A stretch of DNA of 64,000 nucleotides from Brachypterus glaber (lineage: Eukaryota; Arthropoda; Insecta; Coleoptera; Kateretidae), in contig OY294050.1 in the NCBI GenBank assembly GCA_958510825.1, positions 6,053,340 through 6,117,339 of the forward strand. Reading direction: 5' to 3'. A program made the position numbers and the translations under genes. The first letter of the stretch is position 1. The number at the start of each line of letters is the position of its first letter. The notes beneath the pieces were generated by a model. It ran no database searches and was not told the DNA's origin. It was given only the letters and a program-made list of their open reading frames with translations. This document shows, in pieces, positions 54,758 through 64,000 of this stretch.

Positions 54758-56349
54758 GTTATGATCTGAATATTTTATATGTTGTTAAAATTTTAAAATA
54801 ATATTTCTTTAATATTGCGCTATGATACAATCTGGCTTCACGAGATTCGGCTTCGGAAGAGTTCGGTGTGTCCTACATTTGATCGAACCCCTCCTCGGTA
54901 ATTCTTGTCGGTATAACTTAAAAGTTGTCTAGTAATCTAAATTGTTTATAAGAATTTAATTTATAGTCAAAATGATCGTTTTAGATGTCAGAAATAGCAA
55001 TTAGCTTGCAAATTGATGAGACTGAAACTCTTTTGTCGGGGTAATTAAATATGCGCGGTATCTTTGTAGATATTTTGCGCTAATAGCATTGTCAAATAAA
55101 TTTAACTAGTGACCTTCTTATTAGCTATATAAACTCATGAAAAGATTCATTTTTATCCAGTTTTAGTTAGACTGCCTCCACGCCAGTTTCAAAAGTGAAA
55201 ATGTAGTGAAGTTGAAAATTCGATCACTAATTTAGTGATGTCGAATTCTTCACTGTTTTAGTGATAGTGGTATATAATTCGGTTATAGCCGAGCAGTTAA
55301 TTATAACTTTTATTATAACTTACTCAGTTAGGTTGGCCATACAATCTTCTATCGTATTTAAAGTATACCCGAGCGGAGAATATACTTAACCACTTATCAC
55401 TTTATTCGGGAGCGGGTATTCTAGGAGACGGCGCTTTGGAAACAGATAAAACGATTTCTTCTTAACTTAAGAATAATATATTAAATAAATGTGAATAAAT
55501 TCTTCAAGAACATGAAAGATCAATTCTTACTTCTAAGTCCTATTTTTATGCAAAGCCCTTAAATTCTAAATTCCATTATATATTATTTTCCATTAAATAC
55601 TTCTAAATTAAAACATTCTATGTTTGAAATCCCAACTATTCGCAATCATTTTTAAATCCCATTTTATTTTACACATTTTTCTTAGTGTATATTAAAACTG
55701 GTTCGTATAAGTCATTTAAATTATTTTACAAAATATTTTTTAATTAATATTCGTCAAAATTTCTATCAGTATTCATACTATCAATATTTATAAGTGTCCA
55801 AAATTATTTTTATGTCTGATATCACGAGTCTCAAAATTTTTCTAAGTTTAAAAACTATTTTTAATTCAAGATTAAATCTCAAAATTAATTCTCACAGAAA
55901 CTACATTTTCACTTTTGAAACTGGCGTGGAGGCAGTCTAACTAAAACTGGATAAAAATGAATCTTTTCATGAGTTTATATAGCTAATAAGAAGGTCACTA
56001 GTTAAATTTATTTGACAATGCTATTAGCGCAAAATATCTACAAAGATACCGCGCATATTTAATTACCCCGACAAAAGAGTTTCAGTCTCATCAATTTGCA
56101 AGCTAATTGCTATTTCTGACATCTAAAACGATCATTTTGACTATAAATTAAATTCTTATAAACAATTTAGATTACTAGACAACTTTTAAGTTATACCGAC
56201 AAGAATTACCGAGGAGGGGTCCGATCAAATGTAGGACACACCGAACTCTTCCGAAGCCGAATCTCGTGAAGCCAGATTGTATCATAGCGCAATATTAAAG
56301 AAATATTATTTTAAAATTTTAACAACATATAAAATATTCAGATCATAAC
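54758..56349. mobile_element. Element I, complete, 449-bp terminal inverted repeats
   Basis: GTTATGATCTGAATATTTTA at the left and its inverse at the right. The arms 54758-55206 and 55901-56349 have equal length and differ at very few positions (for example AACCCCTCC against GACCCCTCC). The 694-base centre (55207-55900) matches 1606-2330. The centre includes CTCAGTTAGGTTGGCCATAC and GGAGACGGCGCTTTGG. No frame of transposase size. The very high arm identity suggests recent insertion or gene conversion. Confidence 0.9.
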
Positions 56350-56556
56350 ACTGTATAACTAGCATATGCTAGTTGCTATGCTAACTAGAAATATGCCCGT
56401 TATACAAAACACACGGTTCACCTGGGCGATTTTAAATAAAACATTTTTTTTAAATAAAACATACCTGATGACATAAGATATCAATTGCCATTTGAAAAAA
56501 TCGTAAAAGATACACTTTTTTAGACAGATAGAAAAAAGTTTTTTTGAGTAATAGGG
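56350..56556. other. Stretch without recognised feature
   Basis: Nothing supported. Confidence 0.35.
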
Positions 56557-56557
56557 T

Positions 56558-56875
56558 GTGTCAAAAAATCTCGATTTTTTCGAAATCGAAAACGCGTTCT
56601 GGCTCAAAAGTTGCTCCTTAGTAAAAAACAGTGGCCACTCAAATCGATTAATGTTTAGATGTAGCTCAAAGCACTCAAACTTAAAAAAAAAAACGGTACC
56701 TATTTTTTGGATAAAAACTGATTGTATATAAAATTGAGGAAATTTTGGAGGGTTTCTTTGGTAATATTTAGAAATATTACTAATTGTAAGAAACTAAAAA
56801 ATATATATCCCCCTCCCCTTAAGTTAGAACATATAAAAAAATCCATATATTTGAAGATTTCGCAAAAATATATAT
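56558..56875 (+). repeat. Dispersed repeat E, copy 4 (most complete)
   Basis: GTGTGTCAAAAAATCTCG, CGAAATCGAAAACGCGTTC, GATTAATGTTTAGATGTAGC, TCAAAGCACTCAAACTT, TTGGAGGGTTTCTTTGG, CCCCCTCCCCTTAAGTTAGA. It spans both the start seen in copy 2 and the end seen in copy 1. Confidence 0.75.
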
Positions 56876-56882
56876 AAAGCAC

Positions 56883-56979
56883 GGTAGAAGAGACTATTAT
56901 AGCCTCGCACACTTAAATCCCTCGCTGTTACGCAGCTCAGGATTTAATACACTCTGCTATAAAAAATGTCTTCTCCACC
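56883..56979. mobile_element. Small foldback element
   Basis: GGTAGAAGAGAC and ATAGCCTCGCACACTTAAAT pair imperfectly with ATTTAATACACTCTGCTAT and GTCTTCTCCACC. Similar in size and style to the palindromic module of B. Confidence 0.65.
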
Positions 56980-56984
56980 TTGGT

Positions 56985-57030
56985 ATAATTACTATTACTA
57001 ATACTATTACTATTACTATTACTATTACTG
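56985..57030. repeat. (ATTACT)n microsatellite
   Basis: About seven ATTACT units. Confidence 0.9.
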
Positions 57031-57896
57031 GGCAGTGTATTTTATAAAAATTAATTATTAGTGCTGGCGCCTTCACCAAAATTGCAAGTATTTTAAGGAT
57101 CCTGAATGGAACCGGAAAAAGTTTTAAGTAGTCCTAAATAAACTGTATTTAATAGGGACAGTAGATCTGTCGTCTTTGCCACCCAACTAATATAATTATG
57201 CCTAAATTTTGCTAATCCTCTGAATAGATTTTACGGCAAAGGAGAAAAAAGATATTGCACACATTTTTTATTTATGAACAAAAAACAGAATCCTTTAAAA
57301 TTAAAAATCTTGAATCCTTATCATAAATCATATCAAATATATTATCCTTTAATTAAATGGGGACATTTTTTGTAGATATGGTATTGTTATTAGACCCTTT
57401 GCTTATCCTGAATCTGACAGTGCGGTATTAACAGAGTCGGACTGGCTGTGAATTTTACCGGGCAAAAGCCTATAACTCTGAAACTGTAGTATACAAGCAA
57501 TTTTAGTCCAGTTTTTAATTAGAGAAATAAAATGTCTTTACCTAGGTCAATAATAAATAAAATTATGTACTACAGTATAGTATTTCTAAATATGCTATAT
57601 ATTTTTTAATTCTAGCTAAATACTTCACAAAGTCTGATTTACACTGAAGCATTTGCCATGTTTATTATTTTATTCGTAACTGTATATGTAATACATACAT
57701 TACATGTATTACATATACATAAAGCTCGGGAAGAATGTGATTACTGGTCTAGACCTGTAAACTAAATTTTACTGGTCTGCATTTAAATCAATAATTTCCG
57801 TTAGATGGCGCCACCGATTAAAACATCGATAAGCAAGATGTCTGAACTGCTGTTGTCATCAACAAATGTTTTTTGTGGTTTTTTTTTTGGGTTACG
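57031..57896. other. AT-rich stretch without recognised gene
   Basis: GGCAGTGTATTTTATA (57029-57045) and TGGCGCCTTCACCAAAATTG (57064-57083) are the inverse of two words at 20399-20610. TGTATATGTAATACATACAT/ATGTATTACATATACA (57680-57722) is a short palindrome. No gene found. Confidence 0.4.
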
Positions 57897-57924
57897 CGTA
57901 TCTGAAACTTCAGTTTCAGATACG
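57897..57924. repeat. Perfect 13-bp hairpin
   Basis: CGTATCTGAAACT, two bases, then its exact inverse. Confidence 0.9.
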
Positions 57925-58137
57925 GTGCTTTTCTTGTAAAATGCAGGAAAAATGATTTGTGGTAAATGTGAAAAGAACTAAAAAACAAAGTATTATAGTA
58001 TTATTTTCTTTACTTGAATTCAAACATCTAGGTTTAAAAAAAATGTGTACTTTATTTTTAAATAAACAGTTGAGAATAAAGAATAAAATAGTATACAGGT
58101 CTTCCGGAAAACATGTCAACATAACCAAGCCAAAATA

Positions 58138-58268
58138 GTATATTCTATAACTAGTATGGAATAGACAATATTCCGCGCGAGCGGAAAGTTTGTCATACGA
58201 GCCGGTAGGCGAGTATGACGGTCCCGCGAACGCGGAATGACTATTCCATACGTGTTGTAGACTATACT
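58138..58268. mobile_element. Foldback element J, copy 1
   Basis: AGTATATTCTATAACTAGTA and TGGAATAG pair imperfectly with CTATTCCA and TACGTGTTGTAGACTATACT. The inner ATTCCGCG/CGCGGAAT and GTCATAC/GTATGAC also pair. The centre is CG-rich, unlike the flanks. A fragment is at 43045-43112. Confidence 0.8.
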
Positions 58269-58464
58269 TTTTCTTCGACTGCAAATATGAAACACTGTAT
58301 GGCTTTAAACTGCGGACAAGGTTAAAAACAATGTTTTTTGTGACTCGACATTGCAAATGCAACAAAACACATATCTTTAAATAAAGCAATTAATGTTATT
58401 TAATAATTTTGTCCAATCAGTACTTAAAAAGATTTTTATTTAATTTTAGCACATATTTACAAAT
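58269..58464. other. Stretch without recognised feature
   Basis: Nothing supported. Confidence 0.35.
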
Positions 58465-58633
58465 TATAATGCAAAAATTGAAGGTTATGTCAGATTGTTG
58501 TGACAGATATCAGGTTTAAATATTTAACAATAGATGAAGCAGTTTTAATTTTTTGAACTAAATTGATAAAAAACTGGCCAAATATTAAGAAAAACTAATA
58601 AACTTTATGTAATTTTAACGCAAAACTTTAAAT
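58465..58633 (+). repeat. Repeat L copy 2, left part
   Basis: Matches the inverse of about 25110-25280 up to AAACTTTAAAT, where K begins. Confidence 0.85.
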
Positions 58634-59040
58634 GGCAATTTCTCACGTTAGATTAGACAGGGACAAAGTTCTACCCAAAAAGGATAGAAGACATACAAAC
58701 ACTCCCACTTCCACCCAACCAAACAAATTCTGTATTTGTTCTTTGTTGAACAAATACAATATTTACTTGGCCGGGCGAAAAGTGTAACAATTTAATTTTT
58801 ATTAAAGAAATTACTGGCGCCATCTAAATTTTAGTAGAATTATCTTATTCTACAGATTTACATTAGCTATGTTCGTTCGTACCGCTCAGTGCTACACTTT
58901 CCGGCCAACCAAATAAATACTGTATTTGTTGTATGAAAAACAAATACAGTATTTATTTGGTTGGCTGGAAAGTGTTGCACAAATGAGATAGAGATAGGAT
59001 AGACGTCTTTTGTTTCATAATTCTAGTTGTACAGAGCTCC
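58634..59040 (-). mobile_element. Element K, copy 2, inserted in L
   Basis: Begins GGCAATTTCTC and ends GAGAGCTCC-type (ACAGAGCTCC). It is the inverse of 51486-51856 plus about 36 extra bases near a second GAACAAATACA hairpin. L continues directly on both sides with AT present twice (58632-58633 and 59041-59042) but once in the empty site (25110-25111). Confidence 0.9.
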
Positions 59041-59262
59041 ATTGCATTAAATTATTCAATATTTCATGGTAAAATATATATATTTTTGCTAATTTTGCTG
59101 CAGTTTTCTTTACTTTTATAAACAAGAGATGTCACTACATGTGCTCATTCTAACACTTGATACGGAATTTTCATACCGTATCTAGAGCTAGAATGGATTC
59201 ATTCTGTGTTTGAAAAGTGTGTGTATTTGCTTAAATTCTAAAGCAGTCGTAGAAAAATTAAT
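59041..59262 (+). repeat. Repeat L copy 2, right part
   Basis: ATTGCATTAAATTATTCAAT onwards matches the inverse of 24885-25111. Confidence 0.85.
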
Positions 59263-60085
59263 ATTCTGTAACTTATACACAATCAAACCATCAAAACATC
59301 AAACCAAAGCAATAAATGATTCCGATTTCAAATAAGTATAACAATTTTTCTGGAGAATTTGTGTAAGTTAGTAGTTTTTTATAATAAAAAGCATGATAAG
59401 ATAATTTATTACATTTAAAAACAATGAAAATAGGTAAAACAATTTTAGGCATACCTGATGATTCCAATATAATGTTGTCGTATACTCATAAAATAATTTT
59501 TATCTCATAAACTGAGAGCTTATGTCACTGGATACCTAAAAACACTTCCTTTAACACAGTATTAAATGTTGATGGACCTCAGCTCCGCTTGAGCCCACAA
59601 AATATGACATCACACAGAAAAATTCACTTACCTATACTAGGAGCGCAAATAACTATTTCTATACTGTTATTTAAAAAAAAGTGTTTCTAAACTAAAAACG
59701 CTTAGTTTCAGAAATATGGGCATTTGCCCTTCAAAATAAAAAACCAGTCCAACGCTGGGAATCTTTCGGCGGAAATTCTTGTATATGGAATTCTAAACCC
59801 TTTCTTTTTTAGGGTCTTTATTAAAAAAAAAAGCGTTTATATATCTTGCTAGTCTCCTTGTTGCCTTCAGAAAGAAGAATTTTAAAACTTAATTTTTTTT
59901 AATTAATTTTGTCTAGGATATATATTTTTTTTTGAAGCAAAACACTTCCAATCAAACTCTGTTTAAATTTTATGAAATAGTCTATAATTTTATGAAATAT
60001 TTTATGAAATAGTCTATCAAAATATCCTTAGTGTAACTTGATTTATTAGATAATTTTGTTCTGCGATATCAAAAACATTTTGCTA
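59263..60085. other. AT-rich stretch without recognised gene
   Basis: TTTTATGAAATAGTCTATAA-type words repeat near 59970-60020. No other feature. Confidence 0.4.
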
Positions 60086-60089
60086 TATA

Positions 60090-60902
60090 AAAAGTCCTAT
60101 CAGTTTTTTTTCCCAAACTTTTTTTGTGTAACTTCTTGGAAATTTTATTTTTGGAATATGATTTCTCAGATAAAAATACATAAAAAAGGTGTAATACTGT
60201 AGGATTAACCGTTTTAGTGAAAAAATAATTTGAAGGTGAAATTTAACGGTTTGAGGACGAAAAAGTCCAAACCAAAATGTTGAAAACCAAAATTTCAATG
60301 ATGCAAAAATTAAGAAAAAAAAGTTTCAATACGTGTGGGTCGAAAAATCGCTTTTAAAGCTACTATAGCCCTTTAAAATGGTGCATTTTTAGGAGACCAT
60401 AGCTCCCTTAGGATTGATTTTTTAAAGTACCTGTAAATGGGGTTTTTTCTTAGTTTTTGATGTAAATTCTCGAACCGTGAAATTTCGCCTTCAAATTCAT
60501 TTTTCTCGAAAACAGTTAATCCTACAGTATTATAACAAGTTACTTTTTTATGTATTTTGATCTGAGGAATCATATTCCAAAAATAAAATTAAAAAACAGT
60601 TAACAGAAAAAAAGTTTGGGACAAAATTATAATAAGGCCCCCGCGTTTCCCACATCCCTGGTTAAAATAAGTACATGAAAATAACATACCAAGATGCGCC
60701 TTATTAAGATTAGTTTACGTGCAAAACCTCGTTGCTATATTTCAAAGGGTTGTTAAATAAAAACCGATTTTTTTGGCCACTTTCAAAGGGGCTTAGCTCC
60801 CTTACGACGCATTTTTAGGCATTTGTTTATAGAAACTTTTTACATATTTTTTAATATAGAATCAACCCTTAAAATTTCGGACGCTATTTCAACTACACCC
60901 TG
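60090..60902. mobile_element. Element N, copy lacking its outer left arm
   Basis: Starts inside the left arm (CCTATCAGTTTTTTTTCCCA), passes the centre near 60310-60360, and has the complete right arm to ACTACACCCTG, followed by TA (60903-60904). Diverged from 21782-22950 but collinear. Confidence 0.85.
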
Positions 60903-60904
60903 TA

Positions 60905-60960
60905 TTGTGAAATGCGAAGCATAACATATCTTCACGGCTCGTTTTATTAGGAAATCGTAT
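60905..60960 (+). repeat. Segment related to the 174-bp satellite
   Basis: TGAAATGCGAAGCATAACAT, ATCTTCACGGCTCGTTTT resembles the ATGCGAAGCAATACCTATCT, TCTTCACGGCTTGTC part of the first monomer (about 14513-14550). Confidence 0.55.
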
Positions 60961-61600
60961 ATTGTATAGCAAGTTTGGAAAATGAGATTTAAGAATTTAT
61001 GAATAAGAAATACACGCTATTTTTTCCACTTATTTATGGACTACTGTTTCTCGTAAAAAACCCTTGTTCTTGTATAAAAAGTATTGTATTTTTTGAGGAT
61101 AACTTAAAACTGGCACTAGATCAGAAAGGTTCTAACTACAAATCACAATAGTTTCTGTATTTTAGTAAATTTTTCAATTGTTTTAGACGGGTGAGTGAGT
61201 TAAAGTTAGTTGTTCTCATGTTATCCATTGCAACGTGGGTCATAGGATAACAAAAGTGTAAACAATCACTTTCCCTATTAAAATGGCTAATGTAAAAAAG
61301 TTTTTTATAACAAGGTTTTGAATAAAAAGGTAAAATGGAGTTAAACTAGGTACCAAACTTTTAATTTATGCATTAAATAACCTAAAAGCAAGGTTAATTT
61401 TATAAAGATTGTCTACTTAAAAAGGCAAAGTTGTTAAAATGCAAGTTTTCTAGAGAATGCAGTTAAAGTATTTACTACACAGAGAGAAAAAATATTCTAA
61501 TATAAAGAATTTGTGATACTTGTTTCAAATTTAAAATTACTTAATATAAACATGCCTTACTAATTTTTTGAATGTTCAATAATTTGTTTCAAATTCAGTT
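60961..61600. other. AT-rich stretch without recognised gene
   Basis: 61490-61600 has S-like words (ACTTGTTTCAAATTT, AATTTGTTTCAAATT). No gene. Confidence 0.4.
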
Positions 61601-61601
61601 A

Positions 61602-61838
61602 GGGGCTGTCCATATATTACGTAACGCTCATTGGCCAAAATTCATACATTTCATACCCCGTTTCTCGCGTTATTAAAGGCTGTAGAGATTTCATGTTTTG
61701 GCTACCCCCCTCAAATAGGGGGGTGTTAGGGGGGGTAGCCAAAATATAAACTCCCTATAGCCTTTAATAACGCGAGAACCGGGGTGTGAAGTGTATGAAT
61801 TTTGGTCAATTTGCGTTACGTAATATATGGACAGCCCC
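61602..61838. mobile_element. Palindromic MITE, GGGGCTGTCCATATATTACG ends, TTA duplication
   Basis: GGGGCTGTCCATATATTACG continues TAACGC, and the exact inverse ends at 61838. TTA is present on both sides (61599-61601 and 61839-61841). Arms share TTCATAC..TTCATACCCCG, CGCGTTATTAAAGGCTGTAG and a C-rich/G-rich loop with 19042-19284. A 3-bp TWA duplication fits PIF/Harbinger. Confidence 0.9.
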
Positions 61839-61841
61839 TTA

Positions 61842-62605
61842 GTACTTGTTTCCAAGAAATTAGTATAAATATATTTATTTTTATTATTTTAAATACTTAG
61901 TATAAATACACTGTGCTCGAATTTAAAACTTTTTTATCCGACTGACTGGAGACTGGCCATTTCTGATAATATCAGGTGCCCTGAGTCCAAAGTAACGACG
62001 GTTTTGTTCCATCACGTGTAGTTTTTGAGATATCGATTTCGCACTTTGCTTGTTAGACCCCCTGAAACGACACTTTGAAAACTTCGTTCAAATGGTATGA
62101 AAATCTCTATTGGGGGGTTTTTGGTACGAGAGAACCGAATCTTCCGGTACAAAAATTTCCAACAATCGGCCAAAAATCGCCAAAAATGTGGATTTTTTCA
62201 TTCAAATTGAATGAAATTTGGCTCACGACAAACATTTGAAAAGTGATATTGATATTTTAAGTTTTCTGAAATTAAATCTGATAACACCCCCACGGGGGTG
62301 AGGGGGTAAATATTTATAATATTTTCGTCAAAATTGGTATATATGGGATATTGGGGTAGAAAAATCTGAATCTCGATATATAAATAACATACCCCATTTA
62401 GCCCCGGGTATGGGGCAGAACGGGATGAAATGCATTTTGTGACTCCATTTTTTAATATAATTTTGTATTTTTTGGTAGTATTTGTGCAATCATAATGTTC
62501 CAAAGATATTTAATAAACGATAATTAAAAAAAAAATTGTAGATTTTCTTCAAATCATCCTAATATCTTGCCATTAACGTTAACCATCCCGTTCCGCCCCA
62601 GGTTC
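61842..62605. other. Stretch with D-like fragment, no gene recognised
   Basis: 62225-62345 has AGTGATATTGATATTTTAAG and a CCCCCACGGGGGTGAGGGGG block, then TTCGTCAAAATTGGTATATA, the inverse of words at 20690-20720. A 101-codon minus frame (62198-62503) has no recognised domain. 61960-62170 is less AT-rich. Confidence 0.45.
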
Positions 62606-62609
62606 CCCT

Positions 62610-62715
62610 ACAAGAAATTTAATTCTTTAAACCAAGCACTTTTATTTGATTCAAGTTTTAGCCTCTTGATCTAAGTAAAATAAGTATTCAACTTCAACCA
62701 AGCAACACATTTGAT
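62610..62715 (+). repeat. Repeat family S, copy 3 (partial)
   Basis: ACAAGAAATTTAATTCTTTA, AACCAAGCACTTTTATTTGA and TTCAAGTTTTAGCCTCTTGA follow 35147-35200 and 628-680 in order. Confidence 0.6.
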
Positions 62716-63478
62716 TGCGGATGCTTGCAGATACAAAAAAAATTGGGCCACTTAATGTGAATATTAGGTACTTGTTTTTAGTAATAATTTTTCTGTGTGT
62801 TTTATTTATTTAAAACAAGCGATTTATTTAACTACTTTTTTTAAGATAAGCGAAGAAAAATAATATTATTTTTTCTTTAAAGCTCAAACTAAAGATATAG
62901 ATCTTAAACCAGGTAAGTACGTTTACTAAAAATGGGACATTCAAAAATATCCTTATTTTTTCAAGCGGATTAATGAATAAATAAACATGCTACAGCTATA
63001 TATTCGTAAATAAAGTCATGATATAAAAACAAAATAAATAATTCAGTAATCCTCAAGGTAAATAAATAGTACAGTCAAATAAGAAATTTAAATTGCAATA
63101 AATGTACACGGGCTGATATTTTAAAGGGTAGTAGTGGATGGTAACAGAACACTCCTGTTAGTTTTTCAACGGGCGATTTGCCTAAGGGGTGTCCGTTATC
63201 TTGAATTTTAGGGGTGAGTTGCTTAATATGCATCTTACGATAAAAATGCATATAACCATTTTTTTTAAGAAGGAAATTTTCAACAATTTTTGTTGGGATT
63301 ATTAAAAATAAAAAAAAAATAAAAAAAAGTCAAATAAAGAATTTGATATGCTTTAAAATGATAATTATATTTTTGATGATCCTTGCTCATATTGGAGGTA
63401 GTTTTAAATAAACTTAAGACGATATTATCTCTCCAAAAATATTTTTATTATTATTATATAAATAATAGCGACATGTTT
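62716..63478. other. AT-rich stretch without recognised gene
   Basis: No supported gene. CGTACTTG/GTACTTGTTTTTAGTAATAA near 62770 is shared with 45960. Confidence 0.4.
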
Positions 63479-63678
63479 NNNNNNNNNNNNNNNNNNNNNN
63501 NNNNNNNNNNNNNNNNNNNNNNNNNNNNNNNNNNNNNNNNNNNNNNNNNNNNNNNNNNNNNNNNNNNNNNNNNNNNNNNNNNNNNNNNNNNNNNNNNNNN
63601 NNNNNNNNNNNNNNNNNNNNNNNNNNNNNNNNNNNNNNNNNNNNNNNNNNNNNNNNNNNNNNNNNNNNNNNNNNNNNN
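63479..63678. other. Assembly gap, 200 N
   Basis: Exactly 200 unknown bases, a round number that usually marks a gap of unestimated size. It directly abuts a tandem array. Confidence 0.98.
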
Positions 63679-64000
63679 ACATCCAAAACCAATATGTCCT
63701 GAAGAGGACGAGTGACCGCACCTACCCGGAATCACCGCACAAAATTGCCCCATCCTTGCATTTTTTATCACGTTTATTGTTTCTGGGGGCGGCAGTGGGT
63801 GCGGTGCAACAACCAAAACCACTTTGTCGTGAAGAGGATGAGTGACCACTCCTACCCTGAGTGACTGCACCAAATAGTCCCATATTTGCAAAATTTGTTG
63901 GGTGTGAGGGCGGCGCTGGGGGCGGTATTTTGACTCAAAGTATTCTATTCAGTAGAGCACATGTGACCGCACCTACCCTGAGTGACCGCACTCAATTGAT
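63679..64000 (+). repeat. GC-richer tandem repeat, 121-130-bp unit, runs off the edge
   Basis: CCAAAACC occurs at 63683 and 63813, and GTGACC at 63712, 63842 and 63963, giving steps of 130, 130 and 121. Each unit has GAAGAGGAYGAGTGACC, a CCTACCC.GAGT.ACYGCAC block and GGGGGCGGCRGTGGG-type words. The frames through it and the gap are by-products. Confidence 0.9.

Noticed and set aside
63383..63891. Frames of 92-145 codons spanning the N gap
   Set aside because: Most of their length is unknown sequence, and the rest is a tandem repeat.

Overview
This window looks like intergenic or intronic nuclear DNA of an arthropod, most likely an insect; a beetle would fit, but I cannot prove it. The base composition is strongly AT-rich. 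I found no convincing host gene, rRNA, functional tRNA or CRISPR array. The only protein-like sequence belongs to dead or truncated transposable elements: three non-LTR retrotransposon (LINE) remnants at 5.3-6.2, 11.3-11.7 and 12.9-13.7 kb (all on the minus strand), an inverted pair of Penelope-like 3' ends at 30.1-30.8 kb, and a 59-codon reading frame inside a short inverted-repeat element at 45.6 kb that resembles the start of an insect tyrosine-recombinase gene.

The rest is a dense mosaic of short non-autonomous elements, most of them foldbacks. Families with two or more copies inside the window, which therefore support each other, are lettered here. A (6.7, 36.6, 43.5 kb). B (10.6, 17.0, 18.1, 33.7, 36.9, 50.4 kb). 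C (10.4, 49.5 kb). D/E (14.0, 16.6, 17.4, 20.5, 25.9, 26.7, 38.5, 56.6, 62.3 kb). F, a tRNA-type SINE (1.6-2.9, 30.8 kb). G (31.1, 35.5, 50.0 kb). H (45.4, 46.6, 52.7 kb). I (1.6-2.6, 54.8 kb). J (43.0, 58.1 kb). K (51.5, 58.6 kb). L (24.9, 58.5/59.0 kb). N (21.8, 28.0, 37.6, 53.2, 60.1 kb). O (1.5/2.9, 3.2 kb). Q (0.7, 41.8, 42.4 kb). R (18.6, 28.9 kb). S (0.35, 34.9, 62.6 kb).

Insertion history can be read directly in several places. At 1.5-2.9 kb a SINE sits in repeat O with an 8-bp target duplication and is itself split by element I; the unsplit O site is present 350 bp downstream. At 58.6 kb element K interrupts element L with a 2-bp AT duplication; the unsplit L site is at 25.11 kb in the opposite orientation. 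At 23.9 kb a foldback has a perfect 8-bp duplication.

Tandem arrays include a 174-bp satellite (14.46-15.65 kb, seven copies), a roughly 121-130-bp GC-richer array at the right edge beside a 200-N assembly gap, a roughly 150-bp CAAG/CTTG dyad repeat at 48.1-48.6 kb, and several microsatellites. No genes act together as a pathway here. The interest lies in element architecture: families A, B and H each pair a unit bounded by terminal inverted repeats with an adjacent small palindrome, and Q consists of clustered GGATATCC/GGACGTCC dyads.
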